A stretch of 64,000 nt of DNA from Lophium mytilinum (GCA_010093605.1 MU004187.1:1372018-1436017), one strand, 5' to 3'; positions 45,068 through 60,713 are shown, counted from the stretch's first letter. The notes: generated by a model not told the origin, from the letters alone. Made by a program: numbers and translations.

Positions 45068-45267
45068 TATTATAGCTATATAATTACGCATAATATATAA
45101 CTAGAGGTTACGTAATAGAGGCTCTATAGAACGGGTAAATATTACTCCGCCCTTTAGGTTATTATAACGTCTATTCTAGGAACCTCTTTCTCTCTTATAT
45201 TTATCTTTTATTAATATTAATACTATTTAATCTAATAATTCTAATATTCTAACCTTAAGCCCTAATA
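45068..45267 (+). repeat. LTR of Gypsy family A, 5' LTR of the outer copy
   Basis: 200-bp segment nearly collinear with the LTRs at 52243 and 60728. It begins TATTATAGCTATATAATTAC and ends CCCTAATA, and is followed by the same leader sequence (TAAGATAAATAC). It marks the left end of a copy oriented left to right. Confidence 0.9.
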
Positions 45268-48200
45268 TAAGATAAATACTCTTCTAGCTTCTAGGAGTAA
45301 TAGAAGCACCCCTAGAAATTTTCCATAATAGAGTACGCTCTTATAATAAGCTATAGTATACTTATATCTTTATATATAGTAACTATTAGTAGTATTATAG
45401 ACCCCTAATAAAGACTATACTTAATAATATAGTACTTCTATTAGTAGCGCCGCAGGCCTCTAATAAAGTAATCTAGCTATTATATATAAAGCTAAGTAGT
45501 AGACCTTATAACTATAGTAGACGCTCTATAATAAGCCCCTATAATAGAGGGGTAGTAATAGTACTCTAGAAAGTTCTTACTAATTCTTATTAATTACTTT
45601 AATAGCTCTATAACTTTTTTTTCTATTTATTTTACTATTACTATATAGAGACTAACGCCTAAAAAGCTTAGTATTAATAATAGTATATGCGCGCGCCTAG
45701 TGTTACTATTTAATTACTATTACTATATAGAGACTAACGCCTAGAAAGCTTAGTATTAATAATAGTAAGCCTAAGCGCATGCCTAGCATTATAGAATAAA
45801 TACCTATAGACTATCTATTTTATATACTATCTACTTTCTATATACTACCTATTCTATAAGACCTATTATTTACTATAACCCTCTAGGTAGTCCCGTAACT
45901 AAGTATAACTAGCGCCCCTCTTAAACCTTCTAGGCGCCCGGCGCGTATAGTAAATAATCTAAATTTAATACGCTCTTATATATAAATTTAATACCTTACC
46001 TCTTAAGTTTTCTTTTTTTTATACTAACTTTTCTACCTTTTTATATAGCTAATTCTAACTACTATACTTTTAACTACGCTAAAGCTCTATAGTTTAGTAA
46101 CTCTATCTCTAGTAGACGCTCTACTACTAGACGCCTATTTAGTAATACTAATAGTATTTCTATTAACCCCCGCTATATTAGTATTATATTATATTAAGAA
46201 GGCGCTCTAAACCTATAGTACCTTTTTATAGAAGATAATAATAATAATATAATATAGATTAATTACGGCCCGCAGCCTTCTCTTATCTAGCTAGTAAACC
46301 TACCCTTTTAAGTAACTTAATCTTAGTTATAGATATTAGCTGCTACTTCTTAACTAGCTCTATTTATTAAACTAGTTTCTCTAGTAATACCCGCTAACCT
46401 ATAATATTATTAGAATAAATTTAGTACTATAGGTAAGCCTCTACTAATTACTCTAGCTTTTTTAACTATAGAGAAGACTATACTTCTACTCTCCCGCGTT
46501 AGTAGCTATATACTAGGTAATTTTAATTTACCTAAAGAACCTTAGAATATAACTACTAGCCTTAATAATATAACTACTAGTCTAGATAATATAGCTACTA
46601 CCTATAATAAAAACTTCTTCTCTAATTTTAATTTAGCCAATAAATATAACTATTAAGAGGAGGAACGCTAGTTTAGTAATAACGCGGATAATAAGGTTAA
46701 TAAGCTTAAGACAGCCTATTAAGGCGTTACTATTAATACTTCTAACGCTATAGTATACTATAATACTATTTCTAAGCTATATTAGTTCTATAACTCTAAA
46801 TATCTAAGAATACTATCTATTTATAGTATTTTCTTATCTAATATATCTCTATTATAATACTAATCTACCCGCGTTAAATCTATTACTAGACTTAATACTT
46901 CTAACCTAGCCTAGTAAGTAGCGGGTATAGAATAGAGTAATAGATACTATACTATAATTTACGCGGAGGACTATTAGCAGTTACGCCTTATAATTATATA
47001 GCGCGCTAATAGCTTTATCTTTAAAATGCGCTATAGAGACGGCGTTTACTAATAATATAAACTATAAGGTCTATAGAACCTTATTAAAGATATTTAACTT
47101 ATACTAGAATAGTAGTAGAACTATATTATAATAGCTTACTAAGATAGTAATAACTATAAGTACTAAATAAATATTACTACCTAAGAATAGAATACTACTA
47201 ACACTAACATTAAAGAGCTAAATAAAAAATATTTACTTACTAATAGTAAACTTACTAAGCTCTAGATCTAAGTCTATACCCTTAACTATAAACTTAAGTC
47301 TAAGTAAATAGAGTTAGCCTATATATAACGCCTATATAATAAAAAGTATACTAACTTCTAAGCCTAAACCTATTAGCTTAATAACCTCTAAGCTAGATAC
47401 TAATAAGCCTTAATAAGAATTACCTAGCTTAAAGCTTAAGCCTAATAGAATATATTAGTAGAATAACCTAATAATCTATACGCGGACCTATATAACTACC
47501 CTAATTATAATTCTACTAATAATACTTCTTCTCTACTACTAGTAGTACTATATACTCTTAACCTAAATAACTTTTAATATAACTGTATTCTAGGTTAATA
47601 CTTTACTATAGCTAAAGAAGAAGAAGGTAACCTAGATTTAAGTTAACTAGGCGGTTTCTCTTAGCTATAGGTCTACGGGCCTATCTATTCTTAATTTAAA
47701 TAAGGCTCTTAACCTAAGTATACCTACTTATAGGATTTTAAATTAGAAGCTATAGTATACGCGGCCTAGAAGAATTACCTAATCTATCTAATTTAAGTAG
47801 ACTAGTAGACTTACCCTACTACTATAACTTAAATTTAACTTACTATTAGTTATTATAAGGGATACGTATATAAAGTTATTAAGAACTATAGTCTTTTTAT
47901 ATCTACTAATCTATATTATTTACTTAAGGAACTTATATAGAACCTAGATACTATATTTTAAGAAAGTAACGCTATGCGTTATAATTACCTTCTTAACTAA
48001 CTTAATAGTAAGGGTATAAAATAGAGATATAATAAAAAGATATCTAACTTTCTATAACGTCTTAATGTTATTCTTAATAGGCTTAAGTATAGTAAAATTA
48101 ATAATAGCCTTATAACTTAATACTATTACCTTAAAGAAATACTGCGTATAGATCTTACTAAATATATTAACTTTAGCTTATTAACCTAGTACTAGGTAAA

Positions 48201-48577
48201 AGATAATATTCTATATAAGGACTATTATTATATTTAACGTAAAAAATAAGCTAATAAAGAGCTTTTTACTATATAAATTTTAGTATATTACTTAAATAAT
48301 ATATATATATAGAATAGCTATTATAACTCTAACTACGCCCGCTATAAAGTATCTACTACTAAGACTAATAACTATATTATAGTTAAGAAGACTACTACTA
48401 TTCTACTACTAAGCGTTCTACTATATATCCGCCTACGCCTTAGTAAGAAAGAATACTGCTTTAGCTACTTTAAGAAGAACTACTGCGCTAGTAACTCTAA
48501 ATATTCTATAGCTAGAAAGACTATATTAGAGGCTTAGCGTAATAAGCGCCTTACTACTACTAGTATTAATAGTATTA
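45068..48577 (+). mobile_element. Ty3/Gypsy family A, older outer copy, left part (5' LTR, leader, gag)
   Basis: Fossil copy. Its internal part (45268 to about 48577) aligns along its whole length with 52443 to about 55768 of the complete family A copy: leader with an internal tandem duplication (about 45645-45786), then the gag region ending in a zinc-knuckle-like motif near 48450-48510. Similarity stops abruptly at about 48577, where another Gypsy element begins, so it was interrupted by that insertion and its right part should lie beyond the window. Broken throughout by RIP. Confidence 0.8.
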
Positions 48578-51500
48578 CATTATTTCTTAGTATTCTCTTA
48601 GTAGTTATTAAGGTTAGGGGTTATTATATGCACGGACGTTACGTAATCTCTAGGCTAAAGGTTCTTCCGGCGCCTAAGGTTCTACCGGCGCCCGGGGTTC
48701 TACCGGCGCGCACTTAACTATATAGTAGGCTTATAGTTAGAGCCTCTTTTCTCTCTATATAACCTTATTAATAGAAATATAACTTTTTTTTAGCTATAAG
48801 CCTAATACTAGGTTGCGTTATTCTTTAAAACCTAGAAATATAGAAACCTTAATTTCTTTTTATATAGCTACACTGCTGTACACGCGCACCTATATAGATA
48901 CTACTACTAGCTTTAAAATTTAGCTATATAGTTACTTAATTACTAACCTTAAAACTAATATATTTCCTTCTTTTACTTACTTACTTACTTACTTACTCTA
49001 ATACTCTCTCTTTTTATTTTCTATATCTATATAAAGCCTAGGCCTTACTATAAATAACTAGGTATAACTAACTATATTAATACGCCCGGTAGATAACTTT
49101 ATAACTCTAACATTCTATAAGGTAAGGGGGAGGTTAGTTACTAGAACTTTAATAAGATATAAGACTATACTTAGGGCGACATCTTTAAGAAAGTGGATAA
49201 GAAAGTACTACTAGTAGACCTTAATTACTTAGCTTTATATATAAAGAATTAATAAAACCGTCTTACTAAGTAATATAAGCGCGTTAGTAAGCTACTTAAT
49301 ATAGCTATAGTGGAGGCCCTTAATACGCAGGATTTCTATACTATTAGTATAGACTCCTAGAACTAAAATATAGAAAGCCCTATTACTTTTAACCTTCTTC
49401 TAGATCTATATAATATTAAGAACCTAACTATAAAGCTAGAAGGTACTATATTCTAGAGCTTATTTAAGTTCTATTAGTAGGTAAATACTAAGCCGCTTAA
49501 AGCCTTTAAACTACTACGCGCGCTAGTTAAGAGTACTAATATCTATATTAATAACTATAGTACTAGCTTAGAGAAATAGAAATATATATCTATAAACCTT
49601 TATAAGAAGTTTAATAATATAGATAAGAAACTTAGAAACTTAAAGATCTAGCTTAATAACTCTAAGCTTAGCCTTTAGGCTATATAAGCCTACGCATACA
49701 ACCTCTAATAATAATAGTAATAGTCTAAACCTACTAAGATAATATTTAAAGAACCCGTTCGTTTTAATAATAATAAGCGGCGCAATAATAATATTAACTA
49801 TTAGCGGATAAATAGCGGGACTAGAGGATAACTATAAGGTAGAACTAATAACTATAGTTATAAGGGTAATAATACCTATATAGAGCCTATATATACTCCT
49901 CCTACTCTATATATAAACCTCTATAGTAGCGGCAACTAAGCCTACTATTCCGCCTCTCTATATAATAAATAATTAGATAACTAATATTATAATAATAGCT
50001 ACTATAATAGCTATACTCTACTATATACTTAGCTACTATTATTAATATTCTACTAGCGCACCCACCGCTAGCTAGACCCGGTTACGTTTAACGGAGAGGA
50101 CCTGAATGCATACCTAATCTAGCGCAGTAAGGTCCTTACTAAGATTTACTACGCCTTTTCTAATAAGATAGATAACTATAAGCTTAATTATATTAAGAGC
50201 GTTCTCTTAGGTGGACCCTTTAAGCGCATTTAGATATACTACTATAATTAGGTTATCTATAATAAGATTAACGCCCTCTATTCTCTAGATAATAGATATA
50301 GTAAATATAATATTAAGGCTAAGGCCCTAATATAGCTAGAAACTCTTTATATAGGTAATAATTTATTTACTATATTCTATAACTATTTTCTAGATATTAC
50401 CGGCGACCTTAACCGGGGGGCTGCTAAGCTTATCTATTAGTTTAAGACACGTCTTATACTATACCTATAATCTAAGCTTATTAACAGCGTAATATATAAT
50501 TATTTTAATAATTTTATATAATATATCTATACTATAGATATATAGAATATAGCCTTCTAGTAGGCTAAAAAGTATAATACCCTTATCTTCTAGCCCTGTT
50601 AGACTACGGCGTTAACTATAATAATAACTACTTAATCTACTTACGGCTGGGGCCGTAGCTATAGTAGCTACTTATCCACGCCTGCTATAGGTACTAATAT
50701 AATAACTATAACTATAATAACTTCTTTAATAACTACTATAAGTACTCTATACGCCCCTACTATTATAGTAGTAGCTAGTATAGAATAACGCTTACGCGCT
50801 ATAAATCTAGCGGATAAACTAGTATATATCTAAAGTATTAGTAAGCTTACTAAAGCTAATAAAGAGAGAATATGCGTAGCTAGCGCTTATAACTATTATT
50901 ACTATATTAGTTACCGCGCTATTAATAATAATTACCCCCTTTAAAACTTCTCTATCTAGATAACTAGCGGCCTTCCTCTCTACGCTACTAATACTACCTT
51001 TTCCGGCTAGGAAAATAAGTAGTCCTTAAGTATAGTTGCGCCTAAGAACCTATTATAATTAATTATAAATATACCCCGTTATCTACTCTATTATTAACCC
51101 TATTATCTACCCCTTATTCTACACTAACTTCCTCTAAGTGCGGCGACTTAGTTTCTACTAATAACCTTCTAGAACTATAAAGAAAGGACTAGAAACTATA
51201 TAAAAGCCGCTATAGGGGTAGTAAATATAGAATACCTAAAAAGTACTAAATAAAGAAGGTAGTAGAACTCCTACCCTAATTTAATACCCCCTTTTAGCTA
51301 TAGGAAGTCCTAGAGTATATTAAGAATAATAAGAGCTAACTAGAACTTTATATTTCCGCTATAGTAATTATATATACTTAGCACAATATTATAAAACTCT
51401 AGCTAAAGAAAGGTAGTTAGTACTTACTTTCTTATTCTATAGTCTTAGATAGTAATTAAATTATTTATACTTACTCTCTCTCTAATAATAGTATAATATC

Positions 51501-52242
51501 CTCTTTTATTAATTAATTATTTACGCGCAAATATAAAATTTATTAAATTCCTCTTAATTTACCTTACTATCTTACCTATATTAATAACTCTAACTCCTCT
51601 TAGTCTATTATATACGCTATAATTATTAATATTACTATAGGCTTATATATAGAATAGCTAGTCTACTATATTACTAATCTAGAATATATTCCTCTAGTTC
51701 TAGATATAGATTAGTATAAAACTTATAATCTAGAAATTAACTTTATTAAGAAGAGCTTCTACTTCTACTAATTATAGTACTATAATCTACACTACTATTA
51801 TAATAGTATACTAGCTAAGATATACTATAAGGGAGCTCTATTCTACGCTATAGAGCCTAATAAGCTTTAGTCTATATTCTTATTTATAATATCTATTAGT
51901 TTAATAGAATACTATATTTAACGCGCTAAGCCTAAGAACCTTATTTAGATCTATAGACTAGAGTTTATCTCTAAACTAGATAATACTCTATTTAATATAC
52001 CCGCGATTAGGCACGTTATTAGTATTCTAGAGGATAATAGCACGCTTAAACTATATGCTCTTAGCGTTAATAAATATAATAAGTTTATAAAGAAACGCAG
52101 AATGTATTTATCTAATAAGCTATAGAAATAATTAGATAAGTAGTTCCACTCTTAGGTTAATATATAGTTATAATAGAAAGCTAGAAATCTACCTCTATAC
52201 TATAATTATAACTATATAATCCTTCTATAGCTAGATACTCTA
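48578..52242 (+). mobile_element. Ty3/Gypsy family B (chromovirus-type), left part
   Basis: Different family from A. A non-coding LTR/leader-like region (about 48578-49080) carries three GC-rich repeats of GGTTCTACCGGCGC and a TATA-like CTCTATATAACC. It is followed by gag (about 49100-50950, with a zinc-knuckle-like motif near 50880), a protease region (about 51550-51900) and the first part of pol up to the start of reverse transcriptase. It is cut at 52242 by the family A copy and resumes at 60933. The exact left boundary and LTR length are not resolved. Heavily broken by RIP. Confidence 0.75.
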
Positions 52243-52442
52243 TATTATAGCTATATAATTACGCATAATATATAACTAGAGGTTATATAATAGAGGCTCT
52301 ATAGAATAGATAAATATTACTCCGCCCTTTAGGTTATTACAACGTCTGTTCTAGAAACCTCTTTCTTTCTTATATTTATCTTTTGTTAATATTAATACTA
52401 TTTAATTTAATAATTCTAATATTCTAACCTTAAGCCCTAATA
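52243..52442 (+). repeat. 5' LTR of the complete family A element
   Basis: 200 bp, same length and ends as the 3' copy. By eye the two differ only by transitions, about 17 sites, as expected from RIP rather than slow divergence. Confidence 0.92.
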
Positions 52443-55400
52443 TAAGATAAATACCCTTCTAGCTTCTAGAAGTAATAGAAGTAACCCCTAGAAAATTTTC
52501 CGTAATAGAGTGCGCTTTTATAATAAGCTATAGTAAACCTATACCTTTCTATATAGTAACTATTAGTAGAGTTGCGGACCCCTAATAAAGACTATACTAA
52601 CATAGTATCCTATTAGTAGCGCCGCGGGCCCCTAATAAAGTAATCTAACTGTTATGCGCAATATTAGGTAATAGACCTTATAACTATAGTAGAGCTTGCA
52701 AGCCCCTATAATAGAGGGGTAGTAATAGCACCCTAGAAAGTCCTTACTAATTATATTAATTACTTTAACGGCTCTATAACTTCTTCTTCTATTTACTATT
52801 ACGTATAGAGACTAACGCCCGGAAAGTTTAGTATTAGCGATAGCGCGTGCGCGCGCCTAGCGTTACTAATTAATTGCCATTACTATATAGAGACTAACGC
52901 CCGGAAAGCTTAGTATTAATAACGGCTAGCCTACGCGCATACTTAGCGTTATAGAATAAATATTTATAGACTATCTATTTTCTATATACTACCTATTTTA
53001 TAAATAGACTACCTAATATTATTATTTACTATAACCTATAACTCTATAGGTAGTCCCGCAACTAAGTATAACTAGCGCTACTCTTAAACCTTCTAGGCAC
53101 CCGGCGCATATAGTAAATAATCTAATTTTAATAGGCCCTTACATATAAATTTAAGACCTTACCCCTTTAAGTTTTCTTTCTTCTATACTAACTTTTTCTA
53201 CCTCTTTATATAGCTAACTCTAGCCGCTATACCTTTAACCGCGCTAAAGCCCTATAGTTTAGTAACTTTGTCTCTAGTAGACGCTCTACTACTAGACGCC
53301 TATTTAGCAACGCTAATAGTATTTCTATTAACCCCCGCCGCATTAGCATTATATTATATTAAGAAGGCGCTTTAAATCTATAATACCTTCTTATAGAAGA
53401 TAATAATAATAATATAATATAAATTAATTACGGCCTGTAACCTTCTCTTATTTAACTCTTCTAAGGCGCAACTTAATCCTAGTTGTAGACATTAGCTGCT
53501 ACCTCTTAACTAGCGCTATCTATTAGACCGGTCCCTCTAGTTATACCCGCTAAACTATAATATTATTAGACTAAGTTTAGTACTATAGGCATGCCCCTAC
53601 TAGTTACTCTAGCTCCTCTAGTAATAACTACGGTAGCGGAAGCTATACTTCTACTCTCCCGCGTTAGTAGCTATATACTAGGCGACTTCTATTTACCTAC
53701 TAAACTTAATAATATAACTACCGGAATTAATAATATAGCTACTAGACTTAATAACACGGCCGCCTATAATAAGGACTCCTCCTCCAACTTTAACTCGGCC
53801 GATAAACACGACCGTTAAGAGGAGAAACGTTAGTTTAGTAATAACGCAGACGATAAAGTTAATAAACTTAAGATAGCCTATTAAGGCGTTACTATTAATA
53901 CTTTTAAAGCTACAGCCTACTATAATATAGTTAATAAGCCTAACTATTAGTCCCGTAACCCTAAGTATCTAAGAATACTACCTATTTATAGTATATCCTC
54001 TTCTAATATATCTCTATTATAATACTAATCTACCCGCGTTAAATCTATTATAGAACTTAATACTTCTAACCTTGCCTAGTAAGTAGCGGGTATAGAATAG
54101 AGTAATAGGCACTATACTATAATACGTATAGAAGACCGTTAGCAATTATATCTTACTATTACCTAGCGCGCTAGCAGCTCCATTTTTAAGATGCGCTATG
54201 GCGAAGAAGTATACTAATAATATAAGCTTTAAAACCTATAGAAGCTTATTTAGAATATTTAACTAGTACTATAATAATAGTAGGACTATATTATGCTTAT
54301 AGATAATAACTATAATAACTCTAGGTATAAAATAAATATTACTATACATAAATATAATACTACTAACGCTATAGTTAAAGGGTTAAATAAAAAGTATTTA
54401 CTTACTAATAGTAAACTTTCTAAGCTTTAAATATAAGTTTACACCCTTAATTATAAACTTAAGTCTAAGTAGATAGAGTTAGCCTATATATAACGCCTAC
54501 ATAATAAAAAGCACGCCAACTTCTAAGCCTAAACCCTTTAGCTTAACAACCTAGAAGTTAAATACTAATAGGCCTTAACGCGGATTACCCAGCTTAAAGC
54601 TTAACTCTAGTAGAAGATATTAGTAGAATAATTTAATAATCTATATAGAGACGTATATAAATAGCCTGCTAATTATAACTTAGCTAATAATATCTCTCCT
54701 CTACCGCTAGTAGGGCTATATATACTTAACCTAGATAACTTCTAATATAATTATGTTTTAGAATAATACTTTACTACTATAGGAGCAGGAGGTGGAGGGG
54801 GAGATAACCTAAACCTAAGCTAACTAGGTAGTTTTACTTAGCTATAAGTATACGGACCTGTCTATTCTTAATATAGATAATAACTAGGCCCTTAATCTAA
54901 ATATATATACCTATAGGATTTTAAATTAGAAGCTATAGCATACGCGGCCTAGAAGAATTACCTAATCTACTTAGTCTAAGTAGACTAGTAGATCTATCCT
55001 ACTACTATAACCTAAATCTAACTTACTATTAGTTATTATAAGGGGCGCGCATATAAAGTAGTAGAAGACTATAGTCTTCTTACCTCTACTAACCTATATT
55101 ATTTACTAGAGAAACTTATCTAGAACCTAGACGCTATATTCTAGAAGAGTAATACTATTTATTATAACCGCCTTCTTAACTAGCTTAACAGCCGTGCTAT
55201 AAAATAGCGTTTTAATAAGAAGACGTCTAACTTTTTACAACGCCTTAATATAGTTCTTAACAGGCTTAAGTACGGTAAGATTAATAACAGTCTTATAACT
55301 TAATACTAGCACCTTAAGAAAACACTGCGCACGGATCTTACTAAGTATATTAACTTTAGTCTATTAACCTAGTACTAGGTAAAAGATAACGTCCTATATA

Positions 55401-58400
55401 AGAATTATTACCGCATTTAATAAGAGAAATAAGCTAAGAAAGAGCTTCTTACTATATAAACCTTAGTACGCCGCTTAAATAATATACACGCGCAGAACGG
55501 CCGCTATAATTTAAACTGTGCCCGGCGTAGTAAAGTATCTACTACTAAGACTAATAATTATATTATAATTAAGAAGACTACTACTATTCTATTACCTAGC
55601 GTCCCACTATACGTCCGCCTACGCCTTAGTAAGGAAGGGCGCTGCTTTAGCTGCTTTAAGAAGAACTACCGCGCTAGCGACCCTAAGTGTCCTCTAGCTA
55701 GAAAGACTATAATAGAGGCTTAGCGTAATAAGCGCCTTATAGCTACTAGCATTAATAGTATTAAACTTAACGCCTTTAAGTATAGTAGTAATAAGAAATA
55801 TTAATATAAATATAAGTATAAGAACTATAACTAGAAGAAAGATAACTACACAGTTTATTCTAATTACTCGGGAAATACTTAATCTCTAATAAAAGTCGTT
55901 ATTAGAGATAGTTAGAAGATACGCTAGCTTAAGCTCTTATATATATTTAAGAGCTTAAGCTACCTTCTCTAAAGCTACCTAATATTAAGCTCTCCGCATG
56001 CGCTATTAGACTTGCCCTACTATCTAGTAAATAGATGGACTTTAACTATAAAATTAAGACTTTAGCTGGAATAGTTAAATCTATAGTCCTTATAGATTCT
56101 AGATATAGAGAATTTATATTTATATCTATAAGCTTTATAAAACACTATAAACTTAATATCTATAAAGCTACTCTATATAATATTAAACTGCTAAATAGTT
56201 CTATATTAGTTATTAATAAAGTAGCTAAAGTTACTATATAGATTAAGGGACACTATAATAAGTTCTAGGCTCTTATCTATAACCTTAAGGGCTATAATAT
56301 TATTCTTAGTATAGGCTAGCTTATAATGTATAATACTTATATAAAATTTAGTACCTAAATAATATAACTAGACTTAGACTACTACTACTCTTAATACCTA
56401 GTTAATTATAAACTAGTCTATATCTAGTCTAAAGACCCTATCGCCCGCACTAGTAAGTGCCTGTTCTAGTAGAAACTTAACGCTTAGCTCGCTGCTTTTA
56501 AAGCACTTAATATTAATATAGTATCTAGTAATAAGTATCTATATAACTTCTAGTAGTTACTAGAGGAAGATATAATCTATATATAGCCTAAATACTTTAA
56601 GCTAGCGCTTATAGATAAGAAGGCGGAAGCCTAAGCGCGCGCTAAAGAATAAGTATATAAAGCAGGTAATATTATTATAGGCCCTACTAACTTTATAACT
56701 AACTTAGTAGCTATTAGCCTCTATATAATATTAAAGAATAACTAATAAAAGTTCTTTAAAAAAATAGAGCGTATACTAATAACTTGCAATAAGCTTAAGG
56801 TACTAGTGCCTATAGAGTATTAGGGCTTCCTTAATATATAGAACCCTAAAGAAGCTAATAAGTTACTACTATGCTATAAGGCTAAAGATAGTATAGATAT
56901 TAATTACTATATTAATATTAAACTAGAAACTAAGGCCCTAGCCTGTAAAGTCTATAGCCTTTTATAAGATAAAATACTAGTTATTAAAATATTTATTAAT
57001 AAGATATATAGAAAAGAATATATTTATAAAAGTAATAGTTAATACACCGCTTCTATTATTATTATTTATAAACTAGGGGGGGGCCTCTATATTTATATAG
57101 ACTATTAAGGCCTTAACACTATTATAATTAAAGCTTGTAATATTCCACCGGCTATAAAAGACACTCTTGCGCTATTAAAACACGCTAGATATTATATAAA
57201 ATTTAATGTTATAGCCGCTTTTAATACTATTAGAATGTAAGAAGGAGATAAGAAGTATATAGCTTTTCTTATAAGATACAGCCTATTTAAATTTACTGTC
57301 TTGCCTTTTAGCCTATATAACGCTCCCGCAACCTTCTAGGCCTTTATTAATAATATTCTACTTAAATACCTTAATAACTTCTGCACGGCCTATCTTAATA
57401 ATATTCTTATCTTTAGTAAGATGTTAGAGGAGTATATAGGCTATATTAAAAAGGTCCTCTAGTAACTCTATAAGGCCGGCCTGTTTCTTAATATTATAAA
57501 GTGTAAATTCTATAAGTAAGAAGTTAAGTATCTAGGTATTATTATTAGCGTTAACGGCCTTAAGATAGATCTAGCCAAAGTTAAAATAGTAGTTAACTAG
57601 CTATAACTATAGAACCTCTATAATATATAAGCTTTCTTAGGCTTCTATAATTTCTACTAATAATTTATTATTGCCTATTCTAATATTATAGGACCCCTTA
57701 TAAGACTTACTAGGGCTAAGGTCTATAAGTAGTTTACCTTCCTATAGTAGAAAGGTAGCTCTAAAGACTTTTTATTTAAATAAATAAAATAAGCGTTTAT
57801 TAACGCTTCTTAGATAGCTTATTTTAATCTAGATCTAGAGATATAGGTAGAATATAATATATCTAACACTATTACAGCTACTATACTATCTTAAATGCAA
57901 GCTAATAGCGTCCTCCGCCCTATTGCGTTTATATCCTATTAAATAAGCGCAGCCTAACTTAATTACTAGATCTATAATAAGAAGCTTCTAGTAATTATCT
58001 ACGCTTTTAAAGAATAGTGTATAGAGCTTATAGGTTATAGATATAGTAATCTAATTAAAGTCCTCTTAGATTACTAAACCCTGCAATACTTTATAGAGAC
58101 TAAGCAACTTAACTAATAATAGGCTAGATGGGCTAAATTCCTCTCTAAGTTTAACTTCCGCATTACTTATAGACTAGGTAAGAATAATAGTAAGGCTAAT
58201 TTACTAACTAGACGCCTAGGTAATATACTAGATAAGAATAATAAGCGCTATAAGATTTAGTAATAGACTATTCTTAAGGACTATAACCTAGAACTAGAAA
58301 TGCAGCACGCTATTAAACTAGCCCACATTATAACTAATAGCGTTATCTATAACGTAGTTTCCCTCGCAGTAATATTATACAACCTTAGTAAAGTAGAACT

Positions 58401-60713
58401 TAATTAGGGGGAGTCTTAGAGTAACCTTAATAAAGAACTATAGAAGTTACTAAGGCAGGGGGAGTTATAGAGTAACCCTACTAACAGTGCTATAGAGTAA
58501 GATATACTAGATTACATATAAGAAGAACTATAGGGGTTATTAAGGTAGGGGGAGTTATAAAGTAACCCTGCTAATAATACTATAGAGCGAGATATAGTTA
58601 ATTAGATATAAGAAACCCTTATTAATAATATTATTAGTAACGCTATTAAAGACGCTATTAGAGCTAAGCTACGCCGCTTACTAATAGACATCGTTAAAAA
58701 CTATAGCGTTAAGCTTAAACTCTATAATTATATAATCTATAATAGCCTTATCTTTATTTAAAAGGACCGCCTATATATCCCTACTAAGAAAGAACTCTAG
58801 TTAGCTATTATTAAGAGCCTTTATAAACCGCTACTAGTTAGTTATAGAGAAACTACGTCTACCTATAACTACATCTTAATGTACTACTTCTAGCTATAAA
58901 TAATATATAACGTTAACTATTATATTAAGGCCTATTAGCCGTGCAACTATATTAAATACGCACGCGAAGTAAAATAAGGCTTTCTTAAGCCACTCCCTAT
59001 CCCGGAGCGATACTAGACTAATTTAATAGTAGATTTTATTAGCCCCCTGCTAAAATACTTATAATTTAGGCGGGATTACTAATATATAATAGTAGTTATT
59101 AATAGACTTTCTAAGATATATAAGTTTATCCCTATAGTTACTATAGACGCTAAGAAAGTTGCCTAAGCCTTTCTTAAATAGGTATAGCGTACTAAAGAAT
59201 ATCTATAGTCTATTATTTCTAATAGAGGAATATAATTTATCTCTATCTTTTAGTCCCGCCTATATAAGCGCATTAGAATAAAGCTAAAGCTTTCTACTAC
59301 TTTCTATTCTAAAATAGATAGATAAATAGAAGTTACTAATATAGGCCTAAAGTAATATCTTAGGGCATATATTAACTACTAGTAGGATAACTAGTATAAC
59401 TTCCTTACTATTACTAAATTTAAGGCTAACTTAGTAAAAAATACCTTTACTAGAGTAGCGCCCTTTATAGCTACTAAGGGCTACATTTCTAGCGCAGGCA
59501 CCGCGCTAGCCGCGCAACTACCTAAGGATATAAACGCGCCTATAATTTGTCTTATAAAACTTGTAGATAAATTTATTACTAGAATAGATAAATTGCGCGC
59601 GTTTCTCTATACGGAAATTAAATAGGCCTAGGCTAAGTAAAAGAAATACACTAATGCAGGGCGATAACTAGCTTATACTTATTACCTAGATAATTAAGTT
59701 ATGTTAGATAGACGCTTTATTAAAATAACGCGCCTAAATAAGAAGCTTAACTTTAAAAAGCTAGGCCCCTTTAAGATTCTAGAAAGCTATAAAAATAGAA
59801 GCGTATATAAGCTTAACCTACTAAAGGGTATAGAAAGTATCTATCTAGTATTCTACCTATAGCTTCTCTACCTAGCTAACACTATCCCTATAAAAGGATA
59901 ACGTAATTCTAAGCCTCCCCCTATTAAAATAATACCTATGTACTAGGAAGGTAACGCTAAAGAGATTATAGATAGCCGCCTAGATAGAAGACGTCTTAAT
60001 TCTACTAGTTATAAAAGGGGCATGCTATAATATAAGATTAAGTTTATTAGATAGAATAATAAGCCCTAATAGGATAACTATAATTGCGCTAATAGCTATC
60101 TATACCTTATTATAGATTTCTACTACTAGTACCCTAAGAAACTAGGCCCCTATTTATTATTCTAACTACTATTAGACTGGAAGCTAACCTTAGCTACTAT
60201 CCTCGCCGCTATAGACCTCTATATAACTAACGTTATAGAAGCTATATAATTTAATTACTAGACCGGCGGTTAAATTAATTTATTAAGGAGGCCTAACTGC
60301 GGATGTACGCAATAATTAATGCGGAATAGCGTAGATTATTATAAGTACCTAGTAGTAGGCTAGTAGCTATAAAGGCTATACAGCTCCTTATAGCTCTATT
60401 ATAGCCGGCCCCAGTTTAAATAAATAATAAGATAGCAACACTATAAATAGTAATACTGCGTATAGTAATACTGCGCATAGTAATACTAGTAGACTAATAG
60501 AGTAGCTATATAAACTAAATAGTAAGGCTATAGAAGGCTATATAAAAATAGAAAGAATAAGTAATCCTCTATAAATTAATTTATTTTCTTTATTTAAATT
60601 ATAATTGTAGTATAACCTAGCACTTTATTTAATAGATATTTAAGTAATTATAGATACTCTAGTATAGAAAGGACTCTCTTATAAGAAGGAAGCTTTAATT
60701 AGGGGGCTTCTTT

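Noticed and set aside
53591-53818. Short open frame in the AT-rich island
   Set aside because: It lies within the gag region of the RIPed family A retroelement, a chance survival rather than a host gene.
56035-56241. Short open frame in the AT-rich island
   Set aside because: It corresponds to the protease region of the same fossil retroelement.
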